Positions 33,573 to 42,993 of a stretch of DNA of 57,202 nucleotides are shown here, in pieces. A program made the translations under genes and the position numbers. The stretch covers positions 1 through 57,202 of the forward strand of contig JAGNSU010000013.1 of assembly GCA_017987895.1 (NCBI GenBank), read 5' to 3'. Positions within the stretch are counted from its first letter, which is position 1, and every line of letters begins with the position of its first letter. The notes beneath the pieces are model-generated. The model was not told where the DNA came from. It worked only from the letters and a program-made list of their open reading frames with translations, and made no database searches. This DNA comes from Flavobacteriales bacterium (GTDB taxonomy: Bacteria > Bacteroidota > Bacteroidia > Flavobacteriales_F > PHOS-HE28).

Positions 33573-35666
33573 TCAGTAGGTGAGCAGATCCTCCAACGCC
33601 TTGGCGACCTTCTCCGCGCTCGGGATCATCGCCGCTTCCAGTGTGCTGTTGAGCGGGATCGCGGGCATGTCCACGGAACCTAACGTGCGCACCGGTGCAT
33701 CGAGTTGTTCGAAGCACGCATCGCCGATGCGCGATGCCAGTGCTTGCGCGAAGCTGTTCGTCACCTGTTCTTCGGTGACCACCAGGCATCGGCCATGCCT
33801 GGCGACTGTGGTCATCACCGTCTCTTCATCCAGGGGCACCAAGGTGCGCAGGTCGATGATGGTGATGCGTCCCGGGAAATTCTTCGCCGCCGCTTTGGCC
33901 CAGTAAACGCCCATGCCATAGGTGACGATCACTGCGGCTTCACCGCTTTCGATCGCTTTCGCATCGGCTTCTTGCACGATACGCGCCTTGCCGAAGGGAA
34001 TGATGTAATCCGGCGAAGGCTCGATGCTCTTCGCTTCCTCGGTGCCTTTGATCTTGCTCCAGTAGAGGCCCTTGTGTTCGAGCATCACCACGGGGTTCGG
34101 ATCGTGGTAGGCCGCCTTCATCAAACCCTTCAGGTCGGCGCCGGTGCTGGGGTAGGCGATCTTGATGCCCTTGATATTGCAGAGAACGCTCTCCACGCTG
34201 CTGCTGTGGTAGGGGCCGCCGCTGCCGTACGCCCCGATCGGTACGCGGAGGATGCAGCTTACCGGCCACTTGCCCACGGTGAGATAACAGCTCCGCGCCA
34301 CTTCGGTGAAGAGCTGGTTGAGCCCCGGCCAGATGTAATCCGCGAACTGAACTTCCACGATCGGTTTCAAGCCGGCGGCACTCATGCCCACGGTGCTGCC
34401 GATGATGAAGGCCTCCTGGATCGGTGTGTTGAACACGCGGTGGTCGCCGAAGTCGCGAGCGAGCGTCGCCGCTTCGCGGAACACACCGCCGAGACGCCCG
34501 CCGACATCCTGTCCGTAGAGCAGGCAGCGCGGATCCTCCTGCATCAGCTCGCGGATGGCGAAGAGGGCGCAGTCCACCATCACGGTGGGTTCGCGGTCCT
34601 TCGGTGTGCGTTCGCCCTTTTCCTCGGTCACCGGGGTAGGGGCGAACATGTGCGTGTGCAGATCATCGGGAGTCGGATCCGCAGCGGCGCATGCGCGCTC
34701 GAAATCCGCTTTCACGCGAGCGATGGCTTTCTGCTCCAATTGCTTCAGCCCATCGAGTTGCAGGCGCAGATCGAGCAATTGCTGGAGGAAGCGCGGATGC
34801 GGATCGCGGCGCCGATGTTCGGCGAGATCCTCCGCACTGCGGTAGAACTCCATACGCACACCACTGGTGTGGTGGTTCAGCAGGGGCACCTTGGCATGCA
34901 CCAGGAAGGGACGGCGATCGCGGCGCACCGCGCCGATCACTTCTTGCATGGTCGCGTGGCAACTCAGGAAGTCCGTGCCGTCGATGCTGCGCGTCTCAAG
35001 CCCCTTGAAGCCCTTGGCGTATTCCGTCGCGTCCGCCACGCGGATCTCATCAGCGCTCGCGCTGATGTCCCATTCATTGTCCTGCACCAGGTAGATGATG
35101 GGCAGCTTTTTCAGCACGGCCATCTGGAAGGCTTCGGAAACTTCACCTTCGGTGATCGCGGCATCGCCCAGCGAACACACCACCACCGGACGTTCGCCTT
35201 CGGGCTGCTCGGCGAGCCCCGCGCGCTCCTTGTACCACTGGCCCAATGCGATGCCTGTGGTGGGGATCACCTGCATGCCGGTGGCGCTGCTCTGGTGCGG
35301 GATCTTGGGCATATGGTCCCGTCGCAAGCTGGGATGGCCGTAGTAGGTACGTCCTCCGCTGAACGGATCGTCCCGCTTGGCCAGCAATTGCAGCATCAAC
35401 TCATAGGGCTCCATACCGATGCCCAGCAGGATGCTGTCGTCGCGGTAGTAGGGCGCCACGAAATCCTGCGGCTTCAACTGCATGCCGAGCGCGAGCTGGA
35501 TGGCTTCGTGCCCACGGCTGGTGGCATGCACGTACTTGCTGGTGAGCTTGAAGTTCTCCTCGTAGATCTCCGTCATCGCCTTGGCGGTACACATCAACTC
35601 CCAGGCGCGGAGCAGGACGTCGGTATCGATCACACTAGGCGCGGGGCGGGTCCGGGTGGCGGTCAT
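33573..35666 (-). CDS. 2-oxoacid dehydrogenase E1 component, alpha-beta fusion
   Basis: A thiamine-diphosphate enzyme that decarboxylates branched-chain 2-oxoacids or pyruvate and transfers the acyl group to the lipoyl E2 subunit. The 697-residue protein joins the alpha subunit (about 1-330, with the ThDP motif GDAAITEGEVSEAFQ ... VQDNEWD) to the beta subunit (about 365-697, MVDCALFAIRELMQED, FNTPIQEAFIIGSTVGMSA, ending in a transketolase C-terminal domain ITIIDLRTLVPLDEETV). In many bacteria these are separate genes. In Bacteroidota the fusion is common. The ATG at 35666 is used; the frame extends to a TTG at 35690. A TAACTTGG box lies 21 bases upstream. Confidence 0.9.
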   Translation of the reverse strand: MTATRTRPAPSVIDTDVLLRAWELMCTAKAMTEIYEENFKLTSKYVHATSRGHEAIQLALGMQLKPQDFVAPYYRDDSILLGIGMEPYELMLQLLAKRDDPFSGGRTYYGHPSLRRDHMPKIPHQSSATGMQVIPTTGIALGQWYKERAGLAEQPEGERPVVVCSLGDAAITEGEVSEAFQMAVLKKLPIIYLVQDNEWDISASADEIRVADATEYAKGFKGLETRSIDGTDFLSCHATMQEVIGAVRRDRRPFLVHAKVPLLNHHTSGVRMEFYRSAEDLAEHRRRDPHPRFLQQLLDLRLQLDGLKQLEQKAIARVKADFERACAAADPTPDDLHTHMFAPTPVTEEKGERTPKDREPTVMVDCALFAIRELMQEDPRCLLYGQDVGGRLGGVFREAATLARDFGDHRVFNTPIQEAFIIGSTVGMSAAGLKPIVEVQFADYIWPGLNQLFTEVARSCYLTVGKWPVSCILRVPIGAYGSGGPYHSSSVESVLCNIKGIKIAYPSTGADLKGLMKAAYHDPNPVVMLEHKGLYWSKIKGTEEAKSIEPSPDYIIPFGKARIVQEADAKAIESGEAAVIVTYGMGVYWAKAAAKNFPGRITIIDLRTLVPLDEETVMTTVARHGRCLVVTEEQVTNSFAQALASRIGDACFEQLDAPVRTLGSVDMPAIPLNSTLEAAMIPSAEKVAKALEDLLTY

Positions 35667-35731
35667 TCCAGGGAATACGTGGACGGCCAAGTTACGCGAT
35701 GACCGGTGCGGTGATCAGCCCAGGCGGCCAA

Positions 35732-35739
35732 TAGATTTG
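35732..35739 (+). promoter_or_regulatory. -7 box of the AIM24/TIGR00266 gene (TAGATTTG)
   Basis: A perfect TAnnTTTG match, 29 bases before the ATG at 35769. It lies in a divergent region with the E1 gene. Confidence 0.6.
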
Positions 35740-35768
35740 CGGCGTTCCCCCAACCTCAAAGCCCTTCC

Positions 35769-36569
35769 ATGGACCGCACCGCCCACGAACTGGACCACCG
35801 CATCGTCGGTGATGACATGCAATGCGTGGAGATCACGCTGGACCCGCAGGAGACCGTCGTCGCCGAAGCGGGCACCATGATGATGATGGACGAGGGCATC
35901 AGCATGAAGACCATCTTCGGCGATGGCAATGGGCAGGAGCAGGGCTTCATGAGCAAGTTGCTCGGCGCGGGCAAGCGCGTGCTCACCGGGGAGAGCCTCT
36001 TTATGACCACCTATACCAACGATAGCAACGTGCGCCGCACGGCTTGGTTCGCGGCGGCCTATCCAGGGAAGATCATGGCCTTGGACCTGCGCGATTTCGG
36101 GCAACGCCTCATTTGCCAGAAGGACTCCTTCCTCTGTGCCGCGAAAGGCGTTTCGATCGGGATCGCCTTCCAGAAGCGTCTGGGCGCGGGCCTATTCGGA
36201 GGTGAAGGCTTCATCATGCAGAAGCTCGAAGGCGATGGCCAAGTGTATATCCATGCAGGTGGTACCACGGTAGAGCGCCAGCTAACACCGGGCGAAACGC
36301 TCCGCGTAGATACCGGCTGCCTCGTCGCCATGACGCAGGACGTGGAGTACGACATCCAGTTCGTGGGCGGGATCAAGAACACCTTGTTCGGTGGTGAAGG
36401 GCTCTTCTTTGCCACGTTGAAAGGCCCGGGCCACGTATGGATCCAAAGCCTGCCCTTCAGCCGTTTGGCGGACAACATCATCGCCGCAGCGCCGCGTGCT
36501 GGTGGCCGTGGGAAGGAAGAAGGCAGCGTGCTCGGTGGCCTGGGAAGGTTGCTGGACGGGGACAATTGA
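35769..36569 (+). CDS. TIGR00266/AIM24 family protein
   Basis: The 266-residue protein belongs to the AIM24 (DUF124) family. Signs are the N-terminal [19 protein letters not shown], the core [22 protein letters not shown] with [20 protein letters not shown], and the Gly-rich end [18 protein letters not shown]. Bacterial members form a trimeric beta-solenoid-like fold of unknown function. The yeast homologue is mitochondrial. No signal peptide is present. The gene is monocistronic, followed by a large palindrome. Confidence 0.88.
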   Translation: MDRTAHELDHRIVGDDMQCVEITLDPQETVVAEAGTMMMMDEGISMKTIFGDGNGQEQGFMSKLLGAGKRVLTGESLFMTTYTNDSNVRRTAWFAAAYPGKIMALDLRDFGQRLICQKDSFLCAAKGVSIGIAFQKRLGAGLFGGEGFIMQKLEGDGQVYIHAGGTTVERQLTPGETLRVDTGCLVAMTQDVEYDIQFVGGIKNTLFGGEGLFFATLKGPGHVWIQSLPFSRLADNIIAAAPRAGGRGKEEGSVLGGLGRLLDGDN

Positions 36570-36575
36570 TGAGGT

Positions 36576-36630
36576 GGCAGGCGCAGGGGCAGGGGCAAAC
36601 ATGCCTATTGCCCCTGCCCCTGGGCCCGCC
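36576..36630. repeat. Palindromic element, GGCAGG..GGGGCAGGGGCAA type
   Basis: The arms at 36576-36598 and 36608-36630 (23 bases each, 21 matching) enclose a 9-base loop. It lies 7 bases after the AIM24 gene and 5 before the stop of the convergent membrane protein gene. The sequence is related to the element at 43099-43165. Confidence 0.9.
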
Positions 36631-36635
36631 CCTTG

Positions 36636-37007
36636 CTAACGCTCCTCGCGTTGGCTCCCGTCCAATCCGTTCAACAATCCCTGCACCACGGAAAGCAGCA
36701 GGCTGAAGCCGAGGGCCCACCAGAAGCTCTTCACCACGAAGCCGTCCACGATCTCCGCCGCCAGCAGCACCACGCAGGCGTTGATCACCAACAGGAAGAG
36801 GCCCAGCGTGAGCACGGTGACGGGCAGTGTGAAGAGGATGAGCAGCGGTTTCAGGAAGGCGTTGAGCAGGCCAAGCACCGCGGCAGTGATCAATGCGGTG
36901 ACGAGGCCGTGGGTATCGCCCATATCCCCGAGGCTTACGCCGGATAGGAGCAGATCGCAGATCAGCACCGCGATGGCCGAGATGATGAGTCGGACAAGGA
37001 GTTTCAT
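36636..37007 (-). CDS. Phage holin family/YvlD-like four-helix membrane protein
   Basis: The 123-residue protein has four predicted transmembrane helices (about 3-22, 32-50, 53-75 and 88-110), with the family signature VTALITAAVLGLLNAFLKP followed by TLPVTVLTLGLFLLVINA. It belongs to the family named after mycobacterial phage holins (PF04020), whose cellular members are not phage genes; their function is unknown. The ATG at 37007 is used because it starts at the first helix. CATCTTCG at 37013-37020 on the minus strand may be the -7 box. Confidence 0.85.
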   Translation of the reverse strand: MKLLVRLIISAIAVLICDLLLSGVSLGDMGDTHGLVTALITAAVLGLLNAFLKPLLILFTLPVTVLTLGLFLLVINACVVLLAAEIVDGFVVKSFWWALGFSLLLSVVQGLLNGLDGSQREER

Positions 37008-37093
37008 GTGAGCGAAGATGCGCAACAATGCGCGAGGTCCTGAACGCACAATGCGCAACGGAGTGATCCGTCGCGCGTGAGACAGAATGAAGT

Positions 37094-37202
37094 CCCCTCC
37101 TGTTCGGCGGAACGCTCCGCCGAACGTGTAAGGAGGGGGTAGGGGTGGTTTCGATCCGGTTTTCAGAAGGCCGACTTGGAAACCACCCCCTAACCCCTCC
37201 TT
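37094..37202. repeat. Compound palindromic element (CCCCTCCT family)
   Basis: An inner hairpin TTCGGCGGA-ACGC-TCCGCCGAA is bracketed by CCCCTCCT and AAGGAGGGG. It overlaps a second palindrome with 23/24-base arms at 37130-37152 and 37179-37202 (AAGGAGGGGGTAGGGG and its complement), one mismatch and one indel. The 235-base gap between the holin-family gene and the PDZ gene (37008-37242) holds nothing else. Confidence 0.85.
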
Positions 37203-37242
37203 GGGTATTGCGATCGAGGGATCGATCGCGGAGGGGAGTTGC

Positions 37243-38847
37243 TCACTGCTTCATCAGCTTCCGCAGCTGGGCCTTGTCGCCCTGGGTGATCACCAGGAAG
37301 TAGGTGCCGTTGCCCTTGTCGCTGAGATCGAGTGTGCGCTCGTAACGGCCTTTGAAGCCGGTGATCGTTTCGTGGTACACGCGTTCGCCGCTGGCGTCAT
37401 GCACGTCGACGTTGAGGTCACCGCGTTCGGCCACGTCGAACTGGAGGCGGAAGAAACCGCTGCTGGGATTTGGGAAGCAACTGAGGTCGCCGAGGGTGAG
37501 TGTGTTGTCGATCGCGGTCACGCCTTTGTTCTTGAGCAGATCGCGTTCCTCCTTGCTCACTTCCAAGGTGCCGATCTCCACATGCATCTCGCGCATCACT
37601 TCACCGCGCATCTCCTCGCGCAGGTGCTGCATCTCGCGTCGCAACTGGTCCATTTCGCGGCGGTGCTCATCCCAGTCCCGTCCATACTCGGCCATGTCAC
37701 GGGACCGCTCTGCGATATCGCGCTGGTATTCCGCCATATCACGTTCGTACTCGGCCCGCTCTTCGGGGGTCATGGACTGTCCGTTCGATCGGGGCAGCGA
37801 CGGCATGGGTGGCATCGGTGCCATAGGGGGCATCGGGGCCAAGGGGGACATGGGCGGCATCACCCAGGTCATTTCATCGCGTTTTCCCAGGGCACCTTTC
37901 AAGGTAAGGCGCTCGCTGCCCCGCTGCACGTCGATGGACACATCGGTACCCGGTTCCATCTCGCCCACCAACTCCGCCAGGGTGGTGAAGTTGAGCACGC
38001 GGGTGCCATTGATCGCGGTGATCCGGTCGTCCTCCTTGATCCCCATCTTCTCTGCTGCGGAACCCTTGACCACGGCGGCCACCAAGGCGCCATCATCACC
38101 ATCTTCATCGTCCTCTCCGCCGTTCACGCCGAGGTAGGCGCGCGGGCCGCTGTTCCAGATGTACGGTTCACCATCGTCGTTCCACGACCAGTCCATGGAC
38201 TTCCAGTGCTCCTCCTCTTTGCGTTCCGCGAGCACGGCTTCCACGTCCTGTTTCTTACCACTGCGGTAGTAGGTCACCTTCACTGTCTGCCCAGCCTCAT
38301 GCTCGGCGAGCACATCGAGCAAGGACCCTTCGTCGCGCACGTCCCTGCCATCGATCGCGGTGATCACGTCACCTTCCTTGAGCCCTGCGGCTTCGGCCGG
38401 GCTGCCTTCCACGATACCGGTGACACAGGCGCCACGCTCGACAGGGGTTTTCTGGTCGTTGCATTTCTTCCCGTCCATATCCGTGGTGTACACACCCAGC
38501 AACGGACGATCATCCTCCACGGCATCGGCCCATTCCTCCGGATCGATCACCATGGCCATGCTCATATCCTCCAAGGCACCGCCGTCCTTCATGCGGCGCA
38601 TGTCGATCACCAGGTTCTCGCCTTCGCCGATCAGCCTGATCTCGTCCAGCACGCCCAATTCGTTCAGGGCATCCTCCAGCGAGCGTTCGTCGTTCATGTC
38701 GAACTCGCGCGTCACCGTCGAGGTTTTGCCGTTCTCGTTGGTGGTGATCTCGATGCGCACTTTGCGCTCACCGGAGGGCTCCTGGGCGGGAAGCTGGACG
38801 GCGAACAAGGCGGTGGTGGAAAGGGCCAGGAGCGGAAGCGTGTTCAT
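37243..38847 (-). CDS. Secreted protein with two PDZ domains, coiled coil and T9SS sorting domain
   Basis: The 534-residue product has a signal peptide (residues 1-22), an acidic N-terminal domain, PDZ1 (about 125-205, GIVEGSPAEAAGLKEGDVITAI), PDZ2 (about 240-330, AAVVKGSAAEKMGIKEDDRITAI), a Met/Pro-rich linker (about 335-360, PPMSPLAPMPPM), a long charged coiled-coil region (about 365-430, many RDMAEY and REM repeats) and a T9SS type A domain (CFPNPSSGFFRLQF to the end). No protease domain is present. The PDZ domains would bind peptides, and the role is unknown. A perfect TACTTTTG box lies 20 bases upstream. Confidence 0.87.
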   Translation of the reverse strand: MNTLPLLALSTTALFAVQLPAQEPSGERKVRIEITTNENGKTSTVTREFDMNDERSLEDALNELGVLDEIRLIGEGENLVIDMRRMKDGGALEDMSMAMVIDPEEWADAVEDDRPLLGVYTTDMDGKKCNDQKTPVERGACVTGIVEGSPAEAAGLKEGDVITAIDGRDVRDEGSLLDVLAEHEAGQTVKVTYYRSGKKQDVEAVLAERKEEEHWKSMDWSWNDDGEPYIWNSGPRAYLGVNGGEDDEDGDDGALVAAVVKGSAAEKMGIKEDDRITAINGTRVLNFTTLAELVGEMEPGTDVSIDVQRGSERLTLKGALGKRDEMTWVMPPMSPLAPMPPMAPMPPMPSLPRSNGQSMTPEERAEYERDMAEYQRDIAERSRDMAEYGRDWDEHRREMDQLRREMQHLREEMRGEVMREMHVEIGTLEVSKEERDLLKNKGVTAIDNTLTLGDLSCFPNPSSGFFRLQFDVAERGDLNVDVHDASGERVYHETITGFKGRYERTLDLSDKGNGTYFLVITQGDKAQLRKLMKQ

Positions 38848-38866
38848 GGGGGTCGTAGCGATGATC

Positions 38867-38874
38867 CAAAAGTA
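38867..38874 (-). promoter_or_regulatory. -7 box of the PDZ/T9SS gene (TACTTTTG)
   Basis: A perfect TAnnTTTG match on the minus strand, 20 bases before the ATG at 38847. Confidence 0.6.
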
Positions 38875-38926
38875 CCCGGGCCCCTCCCGGATCTCCTGTT
38901 AACAAAGGTGAAAAGGTGTTAAGCGT

Positions 38927-41900
38927 TCAAGGCCTTAGCACGCGGGTGGAAAGCGACCGTGTGGCATCGCTCCAGCGCAGCAGATACAAGCCGGTGGCCT
39001 GCCTGCGCAGGTCCAGGTCGATGGCGCTATTGGCGCGATGCTCCGCACGCTGCACGCATTGTCCGCGCACATCGAACACGAGCAGATCGCATGTCCCGAT
39101 CGCACCCGCAGGAGGCTGTAGGACGAAGGTGCCCGGTGCCACCCCGGGTCGGATCGACAACGACGCAGCCTCGGTCTCCGCGATGGAAACGGAATTGTCC
39201 ACCAGAATGTCATCTATCGCCATATCGCTGGTTCCTCCGGTGCCGATGATCCCCCGGAAGCGCACGTTCACCGTGGTGCCTGCGAACGCTGAGAGATCCA
39301 CCCAATGCCGCCACCACTGATCGCCCTGATCGCCGATGAGAGGAGGCACCACATCGGTGGTCCAGCTTCCGTTCGAGACCACGTCCAGATGGAGTTCACC
39401 CATGCCGCTGCCGAACATGTGGTACCAGAACGAAAGTGCGAAAGCGCCGCCGGACGGGAGGTTCAGACAGGGGGTGAGGAATACCCCTTGCTCACCGATA
39501 CAGGAACCGGAGGATTCCAGATAGAGATAGCGGCCTTGCGGGGTGCCCGAGGTGTGGTCGAAGGTGGGACCGGTGTTCGCGGTCACGGTGCCGTTCGCGT
39601 CCACACGCCAATCCGCTTCATCATCCAACGGACCGACCTGCCCAGCGGATCCGTTAACACCCGCGATCAGATCGTTCCCCAGCGGGCAGGGTTGGTTGCA
39701 GATCACCGGTGTGGTGCAGATGTCCAGGGTGGTCATGTCCTCGCTCCATGGCAGGCTGGCGAAGTCGCCGATCGGCGTGATGCCGAGTTCCAACGTATCG
39801 TTCACCGGTTGGTCCTCATTGGGCCAGCGGGCCCACACTTTTAGCATGTTGAGATCACCTGGCTGCAGGTCCAAGGCGGTGGGGGGTAGCGCGATGGTGC
39901 GCACCGCGCCCGGCGCGATGGTGTCCGTGCGGTTGAACAGCACCGGTACATCATCATTAAGACGAAGGCCCATTTCGAAGCTCTGTACCTCCATCGATCC
40001 CGCATTGCGCACGTTCACGATCACCCCCGGATCACCGGATTGGCAACCGATGGTCGTTGTGCCGGGCGAGAGGAATTCTTCCACCGCGAGGTCATGTTGC
40101 ACCACGCAAGCGACGAGCTGCTGGGGGCGCTGCGTGGCGAGCGATCGTTCGGCGAGGATCCCTTGCGGGCCGATGGCTGTAACAGCGAACCAATCGTCGT
40201 GGATGGCGGAAAGGCCGTGGAAGGTGAACGCCGTGTTGGCGGTCACGCTCACGCTGTCCATGTAGCGATCGCCGAGTTTGTGGACGATGTAGCTCGAGGC
40301 GTCCTGCACGGGATCCCAGACGATGCTCGCGCTGTCCGGGCAATTCAATACGACGGTCGGCGCTTCGGCTCTGCGCATCGCGCTGAACGCAGCGCTCTGC
40401 GACACATAGCCGCCTTGTTCCACACGGAACATGGCATCCGGCACGGTGGCGTTATTGAAGCTGTAGCTCGTGTAACGCGCGTTCGAAGGGAGCATCGAAA
40501 GCGGCAGCCAGGTCTGCCCGCTGTCCAGGCTTACGCTGGGCTGCACCGGATCGCTGGTGTTGGCGGAGGACCAACGGAAACGATGGTTCTCCGAAGCGTC
40601 GAGGTACTCTCCACCAAGGGGATAGGCCAACTGGGGGCCGGGCGCGATGAACGTATGCACGAGGAAGTAGGGTTGCGGTCCGTCCGGCACGTCGAAGCCC
40701 GATACGGTGAAGCTCCACGTGCCTGCTTCGGGGGACATCACATGCACTTGTTCCACGTTGTTCAAGTGATCTTCGGCTTTGAAAGCACCGGCCGCTAGCT
40801 GCATGGGATCGGGCGCGATGGAGAGCGCCCACGGTAGATGGAACGCCGATTGGGGATCGTTGGCGGACAGGTCCAGGTCGTTCACCAGAGAGGTCATTGC
40901 GAGCAACGGACCCGCAGGATCCATCCAATACAGCATGGTGCGCACTTCCACCAGGCCCGGTGGTACTTGCAACGTATGCACCGCCGTGCCTCCTTGATCC
41001 ACAGTGCCGGTGACCCACTGTTCGGCGACGATCTGCGCATGGGCACGCGTGGCGTTCACCGTGCCCCAGCCGTATTCGTAATCGGGCCCGGTGGTACCGA
41101 TGTCATCGGCGGTGTTCAGGAGGATCGCTTTGATCAGCGCGCTCGGAGGATCGTTGCCGAACTGATCGCGCCATGCCTGGTACAACAATGCCGCCGTGCC
41201 CGCTATACCGGGAGCCGCCGCGGAAGTGCCCGAGCCGGTCAAGTAGTCATTGTCGGGGGCGGTGCTGATGTGCCCATTGCCGAACGCGGCGATGTCCGGC
41301 TTGATCCGGCCATCAGCGGACGGGCCGCGACTGCTGCTCGCTACCAGTTGATCCGTATCGGTCATGTTCGCCGTGGCGATCACATGCTTCCCGATCTTAT
41401 GCCCTCCGGAGATCGTGCCCCAGCCGGTACCCGCACCATAGCCGCAGTCGTTCTGCCCTTCGTTGCCCGCGCTGAACACTTGCAGAATGGAAGGATTGTC
41501 CACCACTTCTTGATCGACACGCTGTGTGGTTTCCGTGTAGCCGGCGTTGCATCCGTTGCTGTACGAACTGCTGAAGATCACCGCACCGGACAGTTGATGG
41601 AGGATCTCGGTATCGGGCAGGTCCCCGTCGTATTGCCGGATGATGAGGTCGGCACCGGGCGCCATGCCCGCAGTGGACGGATCGATGTTGCCCGCACCGG
41701 CCACGATGCCCGCGCACATATCGCCATGTGTGCCGGTCAGATCGCCCAGCACGTCATCCTGCGAGGTGCGGCCTTTGAAGTCGATATGTGGGCCTACGAA
41801 GCCATCATCGTTCACCACCACGGTCACGCCAGTGCCATCCAACCCCGGACTTCCGCTAACGCCCGGCCCGATGCCATGCACCCGGTGGTAGGTGCGACCA

Positions 41901-42505
41901 CGCAAGCTCTCGGGCTTGCCTTCCTCCGCTTCCAGACCTACCCATTGCACACCTGCATGGCCGGCCATGTGAAGAAGCGTTGCACGATCGACCCGCGCAT
42001 GCATGGTGCCCCGCTCGTCCACGGAAATGTCCAAGAGATCACCCAGCGCCTCGGCATCCACGTTGGGCCAGGGCACGAGGATCACCTCATGCAAGGCTTT
42101 TAGGTCGTTGGCCTTCATCGCCTTCGCCAACGGCGGATCGATCTTGTGTTCGACCTTGAAGAGCAACACGCCGGTCAAACCGATCGTGCGCAAAGGAGCC
42201 AGATCGGTCCCGACGGGAGCGGAAACCGCCCACGCATGCGTGCGCAGTGGATCCAGCAGCACCAGCCCGAGCGCTTCCAGCCGCGCACGCTCCGCCACGC
42301 TGAGCGTGTGGTCGAACTGGAGCACGCGGTAGGCACGTCCTTTCCAGTGTCCATCACTTCGGCGGATATGCAGTAGTTCTGCGTCATCGGTGACGGAGGA
42401 GGCCATTGCGGGACCGCTGCGCAAATGCAGCGGATCGGATTGACCGGAGAGGAACGGGACCTGGGCAACAAGGGCCAGGGACAGCAGGAGGGGGCGGAAG
42501 CTCAC
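38927..42505 (-). CDS. Secreted subtilisin-like (S8) protease with T9SS sorting domain
   Basis: The 1,192-residue exported protease has a signal peptide (MSFRPLLLSLALVAQVPFL), a propeptide region (about 30-190) and the S8 catalytic domain (about 200-500). Its triad is the Asp in VVVNDDGF, His in GTHGDMCAG and Ser in GTSAAAPG, with the Asn of FSAGNEG at the oxyanion hole. Beta-rich domains follow, including a fibronectin-like segment and a jelly-roll region near 1000-1120. The C-terminus carries a T9SS-type domain ending STRVLRP. The GTG at 42505 is chosen because it begins the signal peptide. The frame is open much further upstream, but that part overlaps the S4 gene and tRNA-Arg on the same strand and lacks sense. 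TCATTTTG at 42531-42538 is a likely -7 box. Confidence 0.9.
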   Translation of the reverse strand: MSFRPLLLSLALVAQVPFLSGQSDPLHLRSGPAMASSVTDDAELLHIRRSDGHWKGRAYRVLQFDHTLSVAERARLEALGLVLLDPLRTHAWAVSAPVGTDLAPLRTIGLTGVLLFKVEHKIDPPLAKAMKANDLKALHEVILVPWPNVDAEALGDLLDISVDERGTMHARVDRATLLHMAGHAGVQWVGLEAEEGKPESLRGRTYHRVHGIGPGVSGSPGLDGTGVTVVVNDDGFVGPHIDFKGRTSQDDVLGDLTGTHGDMCAGIVAGAGNIDPSTAGMAPGADLIIRQYDGDLPDTEILHQLSGAVIFSSSYSNGCNAGYTETTQRVDQEVVDNPSILQVFSAGNEGQNDCGYGAGTGWGTISGGHKIGKHVIATANMTDTDQLVASSSRGPSADGRIKPDIAAFGNGHISTAPDNDYLTGSGTSAAAPGIAGTAALLYQAWRDQFGNDPPSALIKAILLNTADDIGTTGPDYEYGWGTVNATRAHAQIVAEQWVTGTVDQGGTAVHTLQVPPGLVEVRTMLYWMDPAGPLLAMTSLVNDLDLSANDPQSAFHLPWALSIAPDPMQLAAGAFKAEDHLNNVEQVHVMSPEAGTWSFTVSGFDVPDGPQPYFLVHTFIAPGPQLAYPLGGEYLDASENHRFRWSSANTSDPVQPSVSLDSGQTWLPLSMLPSNARYTSYSFNNATVPDAMFRVEQGGYVSQSAAFSAMRRAEAPTVVLNCPDSASIVWDPVQDASSYIVHKLGDRYMDSVSVTANTAFTFHGLSAIHDDWFAVTAIGPQGILAERSLATQRPQQLVACVVQHDLAVEEFLSPGTTTIGCQSGDPGVIVNVRNAGSMEVQSFEMGLRLNDDVPVLFNRTDTIAPGAVRTIALPPTALDLQPGDLNMLKVWARWPNEDQPVNDTLELGITPIGDFASLPWSEDMTTLDICTTPVICNQPCPLGNDLIAGVNGSAGQVGPLDDEADWRVDANGTVTANTGPTFDHTSGTPQGRYLYLESSGSCIGEQGVFLTPCLNLPSGGAFALSFWYHMFGSGMGELHLDVVSNGSWTTDVVPPLIGDQGDQWWRHWVDLSAFAGTTVNVRFRGIIGTGGTSDMAIDDILVDNSVSIAETEAASLSIRPGVAPGTFVLQPPAGAIGTCDLLVFDVRGQCVQRAEHRANSAIDLDLRRQATGLYLLRWSDATRSLSTRVLRP

Positions 42506-42530
42506 GAAGCCAAGATCGGGCTTCTCAGGA

Positions 42531-42538
42531 CAAAATGA
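42531..42538 (-). promoter_or_regulatory. -7 box of the subtilase gene (TCATTTTG)
   Basis: Seven of eight matches to TAnnTTTG on the minus strand, 26 bases before the GTG start at 42505. It supports that start. Confidence 0.45.
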
Positions 42539-42582
42539 ACGGATGGTCACGCCGCGATCCGTGCGGACGTGGAGGGCTGAGC

Positions 42583-42945
42583 CTACTCCGTAAACTTGTC
42601 GAGGTCGCGGCGCTCGCGTTTCGTAGGGCGTCCCTCGCCGGGATCGCGGTGCTGGGCACGCGCCAGACGCGCCATTTCCAATTTTTGCAGGTCCTCGAAC
42701 GAAGTGCGCTCGGCGATGAGGCCGGGCACCAATTTGGCACCCACGCGAGAGGGCGGCAGTGCGAGCACCTCCCAGCTGCGCCAAACCGGCGTTATACGCA
42801 CCGCGAACACATCGCCCACCTTCACCTCGGCGCTCGCTTTCATCAGGCGGCCGTTCAGTTGCACCTGCTCGCGCCCCACCGCATCGGTGGCGATGCTGCG
42901 CGACTTGAACAGGCGCACACACCAAAGGAATTTGTCGATGCGCAT
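42583..42945 (-). CDS. RNA-binding S4 domain protein (HslR/Hsp15-like)
   Basis: The 120-residue protein begins MRIDKFLWCVRLFKSRS, the S4 RNA-binding fold start, with VQLNGRLMKASAEVKVGD completing it, then a basic C-terminal tail. E. coli Hsp15 (HslR), the closest known type, binds stalled 50S subunits with nascent chains. The ATG at 42945 lies right at the fold. A longer frame (to 42987 or 43020) would overlap the terminator and tRNA-Arg and is rejected. It is located between tRNA-Arg and the subtilase gene. Confidence 0.88.
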   Translation of the reverse strand: MRIDKFLWCVRLFKSRSIATDAVGREQVQLNGRLMKASAEVKVGDVFAVRITPVWRSWEVLALPPSRVGAKLVPGLIAERTSFEDLQKLEMARLARAQHRDPGEGRPTKRERRDLDKFTE

Positions 42946-42959
42946 TCCCAAAGAACGAC

Positions 42960-42985
42960 GAAGGCGCCCTGTTTCGAGCGCCTTC
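42960..42985 (-). terminator. Terminator-like hairpin after tRNA-Arg
   Basis: A perfect 8-bp stem GAAGGCGC / GCGCCTTC begins 9 bases after tRNA-Arg on the minus strand and is followed by TCGTTCTTTG. Confidence 0.6.
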
Positions 42986-42993
42986 ATGTTCAG

